Shown: positions 7,161 through 9,603 of the stretch, piece after piece | Layout of the letters: every line of letters starts with the position of its first letter | Position numbering within the stretch: position 1 is the first letter of the stretch | Source: Chitinophagaceae bacterium UBA5175 | GTDB taxonomy: Bacteria > Bacteroidota > Bacteroidia > Chitinophagales > Chitinophagaceae | Reading direction: 5' to 3' | DNA: 9,603 nucleotides | Assembly (NCBI GenBank): GCA_002413325.1 | Contig: DHWT01000077.1 | Location: 1-9,603 of the forward strand | The notes under the pieces: generated by a model | What the model saw: only the letters and a program-made list of their open reading frames with translations | What the model was told of the DNA's origin: nothing | Databases searched by the model: none | Program-made: the position numbers and the translations under genes

Positions 7161-7196
7161 TATTGACAATAATTTGCTCTGTATTGACTAAATTGC
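7161..7196. promoter_or_regulatory. Direct-repeat operator candidate for the AraC-family regulator
   Basis: TATTGAC occurs at 7161-7167 and 7182-7188, exactly 21 bp apart (two helical turns). Each copy is followed by a similar A/T-rich half ending in TTGC: TAATTTGC at 7170-7177 and TAAATTGC at 7189-7196. AraC-type regulators commonly bind such directly repeated half-sites with 21-bp periodicity. The first copy also forms the palindrome TATTG-A-CAATA (7161-7171). The site lies between the divergent oxygenase and regulator genes, upstream of both. The assignment is inferred from spacing and position. Confidence 0.5.
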
Positions 7197-7230
7197 CCTT
7201 CCAGATGGACGGAAACATACAATTTGAGAA

Positions 7231-8091
7231 ATGAATCAGATACAGCTTGAAAAGATCGCTTTCGAAAAGGACAAGTCTTTTAAATTGTTTTCTCCCCGGT
7301 TACGGAATACATTTTTCTGGCATTACCACCCTGAATTTGAACTGGTATTTGTAGAAGCAGATGCGGGGATCCGTCATGTCGGCTCCCATATTTCAGGTTA
7401 TACCCAAAGCGACCTGGTATTCATGGGTGCGAATCTTCCCCATTTAAATTTTGATTACAGACTCCGGTACGATTACCAGCAGATCGTGATCCAGCTCAAA
7501 TCGGACTTCCTGGGAACGGCTGTTTCCACAGCACCGGAATTTAATGCAATCCATCATCTCTTTAAAAACGCAGCCTATGGAATTGCATTTTACGGGGAAA
7601 CCAAACTGCTTGTTGTACAAAAACTAAAACAGCTGCAAAACCTGGAACCCTTTGAACAGTTAATTCAGCTGATCCATATTTTTCAGTTACTGGCTGAAAG
7701 CAGGGAGCAGACCCTGTTAAACAATGACCTCTCCGGTACCGCATTCATCTTAAAAGATAAAATCAGAATGGGCGCTGTGTATGAATATATTGATCAGTTT
7801 TATGACCAGGAACCGGACGTAAACCAGGTGGCCTCCAAAGTGCATTTAACCACAGCCGCTTTCTGCCGGTATTTTAAAAGACAAACCCATATGACTTTTA
7901 CCGAATTTGTAAACCAGTACCGGATCGAACGGGCCAAAAACCTGTTGATGCAGGATCATAATGTTACAGAAACCTGTTATGCGGTCGGGTTTGAAAGCAT
8001 ATCCTACTTTAATAAACTATTCAATAAAATTGTTGGCGAAAACCCGTCTTCCTTCAAAAAAAACTGGGAAACCCATATTGATAAAGTATAA
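7231..8091 (+). CDS. AraC-family transcriptional regulator
   Basis: DNA-binding regulator of 286 aa with the usual two-domain layout. The N-terminal cupin-like sensor domain covers residues about 20-110 and includes HYHPEFELVFV and a later GANLPHLN, the pattern of a small-molecule-binding arabinose-type pocket. A helical linker follows to about 178. The C-terminal double helix-turn-helix domain spans about 179-283, with the first helix-turn-helix around VNQVASKVHLTTAAFCRYFK and the second ending in the typical VGFESISYFNKLFNK. It is transcribed divergently from the PhyH-family oxygenase across a 127-bp gap, so it most likely controls that gene and itself. The ligand is unknown; a sugar is plausible given the upstream operon. 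The start at 7231 leaves an A-rich leader and no Shine-Dalgarno. Confidence 0.92.
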   Translation: MNQIQLEKIAFEKDKSFKLFSPRLRNTFFWHYHPEFELVFVEADAGIRHVGSHISGYTQSDLVFMGANLPHLNFDYRLRYDYQQIVIQLKSDFLGTAVSTAPEFNAIHHLFKNAAYGIAFYGETKLLVVQKLKQLQNLEPFEQLIQLIHIFQLLAESREQTLLNNDLSGTAFILKDKIRMGAVYEYIDQFYDQEPDVNQVASKVHLTTAAFCRYFKRQTHMTFTEFVNQYRIERAKNLLMQDHNVTETCYAVGFESISYFNKLFNKIVGENPSSFKKNWETHIDKV

Positions 8092-8171
8092 AATGCCGTT
8101 GTTACCTTCAACCGGAAACTTTCAATTCTAATGCTTATTTTGCTGCCGTATCCAACTAAAATCCTATCCAG

Positions 8172-9603
8172 ATGCTGAAAAAGACCCTGAAAATATCCGC
8201 CATCCTGCTGGTCGTCCTCATTGTCCTCGCTTTTGCCCTGCCCATGTTGTTTAAAGGAAAAATCATGTCCATCGCCCGGGCACAGGTAAACAAAAACGTA
8301 AATGCCCGTGTCGATTTCTCGGATGTTGACATCTCCCTGTTCCGTCATTTTCCCAGGCTGGCAGTCGGTCTCGACAACCTGCAGATCATAGGAAAAGAAC
8401 CCTTTGCTGAGGATACCCTCATCGCCGCCAGCCAGATTGATATTGCCGTGAACCTCTTCAGCCTGTTCGGGGGATCGGATATCAATATTTACAGCATTAC
8501 GATCGACCAGCCCCGGATACATGCGATTGTCAATAAGGTGGGGAAAGCCAATTGGGATATCAGTATACCCGACACTGCCACGGCTCCGGCAGGTGCCCCG
8601 CAACATTTCAAAATGCACCTGCAATCCTACCAGGTCCGGGATGGCTATATCAGTTATACGGACAGGGCAGCGGACAGGAGCAGTGAAATCCTGCATCTGA
8701 ATCATTCGGGAAGCGGTGATTTCACAGCAGACCAGTTTACACTGCAAACTAAAACCACTGCGGGATCCGTTTCCTTTACCTATACAAAAATCCCCTGGCT
8801 GGCTGATGCGCAGGTTGCATTAACAGCAGATATAGAAGTTGACAATAAGACCAATACCTATCGCTTTAAAACAGATGATATTCACCTGAACGACCTGCAA
8901 CTGGCCACAGAAGGGAGCTTCCGGTTTGTAAATGATTCAACCTATGGAATGGATATACGGTTCAATACCCCGTCCACCGCATTTAAAACCTTCCTGTCCC
9001 TGATCCCTTCCATTTATAAAACCGACTTTGACAAGATCAAAACCAGTGGAAATGCCGCATTGAACGGATATGTAAAAGGTGAATACAACGCTTCGAAAAT
9101 CCCGGCCTATCTCCTGAATCTGAAAGTGGACAATGGTTTTTTTCAATACCCGGACCTGCCCCAGCCGGTCAAAAATATCGGGATCGATATGAAAATCGAA
9201 AATCCGGATGGGCTTACGGATCATACCATGCTGAATATTTCCAGGGGGCATATAGAATTTGGGAATGATCCTTTTGATTTCAGGATCCTTTTGAAAAATC
9301 CCATGACCATACAATACCTGGATGCCACACTGAAGGGGAAATTAAACCTGGCCGATATTTCGCGGTTTGTAAAATTAAAAACCGGAACCCGTCTCTCCGG
9401 CATCCTGGATGCCAATGCCTCTGCCAAAGGAAACCTTTCAACGATCACCAAACAGCAGCCGGGCCCCTTTACTGCAAACGGGTTTATCAATATTTCAAAC
9501 TTAAATTACAGTTCGTCCGATTTCCCCCAGCCGGTACGGAACGGCCAGATTCAAATAGCTTTTCAGAACCCGGATGGCCTGGCAGATCATACAGCGATAC
9601 AGG
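8172..9603 (+). CDS. AsmA-like membrane-anchored protein (partial, C-terminus beyond window)
   Basis: The 477 visible codons belong to the AsmA/TamB-like superfamily of inner-membrane-anchored periplasmic proteins implicated in outer-membrane homeostasis and lipid transfer. An N-terminal membrane anchor spans residues about 7-27 after KK. An AsmA-type start follows (RVDFSDVDISLFRHFPRLAV, LDNLQIIG, then IDIAVNLFSLFGG and IYSITIDQPRIHAIVN). The remainder is beta-rich and repetitive. The motif FPQPV or LPQPV followed by NPDGL and DHT occurs twice, 122 codons apart, pointing to tandem beta modules. Bacteroidota relatives commonly run to 800-1000 aa, so half may be missing. It starts 80 bp after the AraC gene with no clear terminator between them. 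A near-match -7 box TTATTTTG at 8135-8142 suggests its own promoter. Codon choice is richer in C/G-ending codons than in the sugar operon. Confidence 0.85.
   Translation, partial: MLKKTLKISAILLVVLIVLAFALPMLFKGKIMSIARAQVNKNVNARVDFSDVDISLFRHFPRLAVGLDNLQIIGKEPFAEDTLIAASQIDIAVNLFSLFGGSDINIYSITIDQPRIHAIVNKVGKANWDISIPDTATAPAGAPQHFKMHLQSYQVRDGYISYTDRAADRSSEILHLNHSGSGDFTADQFTLQTKTTAGSVSFTYTKIPWLADAQVALTADIEVDNKTNTYRFKTDDIHLNDLQLATEGSFRFVNDSTYGMDIRFNTPSTAFKTFLSLIPSIYKTDFDKIKTSGNAALNGYVKGEYNASKIPAYLLNLKVDNGFFQYPDLPQPVKNIGIDMKIENPDGLTDHTMLNISRGHIEFGNDPFDFRILLKNPMTIQYLDATLKGKLNLADISRFVKLKTGTRLSGILDANASAKGNLSTITKQQPGPFTANGFINISNLNYSSSDFPQPVRNGQIQIAFQNPDGLADHTAIQ

Noticed and set aside
7104..7169. Upstream start (ATG 7169) for the PhyH-family gene
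   Set aside because: It lies upstream of the only good -7 box and runs towards the operator-like repeats; the added 22 residues look unlike family N-termini. Kept as an alternative only.
7163..7191. TTGACA as a sigma70-like -35 box for the AraC gene
   Set aside because: No matching -10 box sits 16-18 bases downstream, and Bacteroidota promoters do not use this -35; the hexamer is better explained as part of the TATTGAC repeat.
8004..8747. A 247-aa minus-strand reading frame under the end of the AraC gene and the AsmA start
   Set aside because: It lies opposite two well-supported genes, has no family resemblance, and is a typical antisense shadow.
8937..9490. Minus-strand reading frames of 125 and 89 aa opposite the AsmA-like gene
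   Set aside because: The plus frame encodes a coherent AsmA-like protein throughout; the antisense frames have no recognisable features.

Overview
The window comes from a Bacteroidota genome, most likely a Chitinophagaceae-type soil or plant-associated bacterium (inference). The support is gene content (a secreted GH127 enzyme, a GRP-type sugar permease, an AsmA-like protein with Bacteroidota-style repeats), translation starts without Shine-Dalgarno sequences but with A/T-rich leaders, and -7 promoter elements of the TAnnTTTG type. There is no sign of phage, transposon, plasmid or CRISPR sequence. It reads as ordinary chromosome at about 45% GC.

Layout. (1) 1-854, minus strand: the N-terminal two thirds of a dihydroorotase-family protein that has lost most of its metal-binding histidines. 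(2) 948-1024: tRNA-Pro(GGG), divergent from it, preceded by a TAnnTTTG box and followed by a strong hairpin terminator and a tract of further inverted repeats up to about 1180. (3) 1350-5988, plus strand: three closely spaced genes that look like one operon. They encode a secreted GH127 (DUF1680) glycosidase with an extra N-terminal jelly-roll module, a ribokinase that keeps the ribose-contacting residues, and a ten-helix GRP-family (glucose/ribose porter type) permease. (4) 6138-7103, minus strand: a phytanoyl-CoA dioxygenase-family Fe(II)/2-oxoglutarate oxygenase, convergent with the operon and separated from it by a hairpin terminator. (5) 7231-8091, plus strand: an AraC-family regulator transcribed divergently from the oxygenase. 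The shared 127-bp gap carries a 21-bp-spaced direct repeat that looks like an AraC-type operator. (6) 8172 to the window end, plus strand: the N-terminal part of a membrane-anchored AsmA-like protein.

How they work together (inference). The GH127 enzyme would release a furanose outside the cytoplasm, the GRP permease would carry it across the inner membrane, and the ribokinase would trap it as the 5-phosphate. The puzzle is that GH127 is known for beta-L-arabinofuranosides while both partners look like ribose proteins. The AraC regulator most plausibly controls itself and the divergent oxygenase; control of the sugar operon is possible but not shown. The DHOase-like gene, the tRNA and the AsmA gene are housekeeping neighbours. 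No entirely new system is evident. The most interesting points are the furanose operon, the degenerate DHOase, the hairpin tract after the tRNA and the putative AraC operator.
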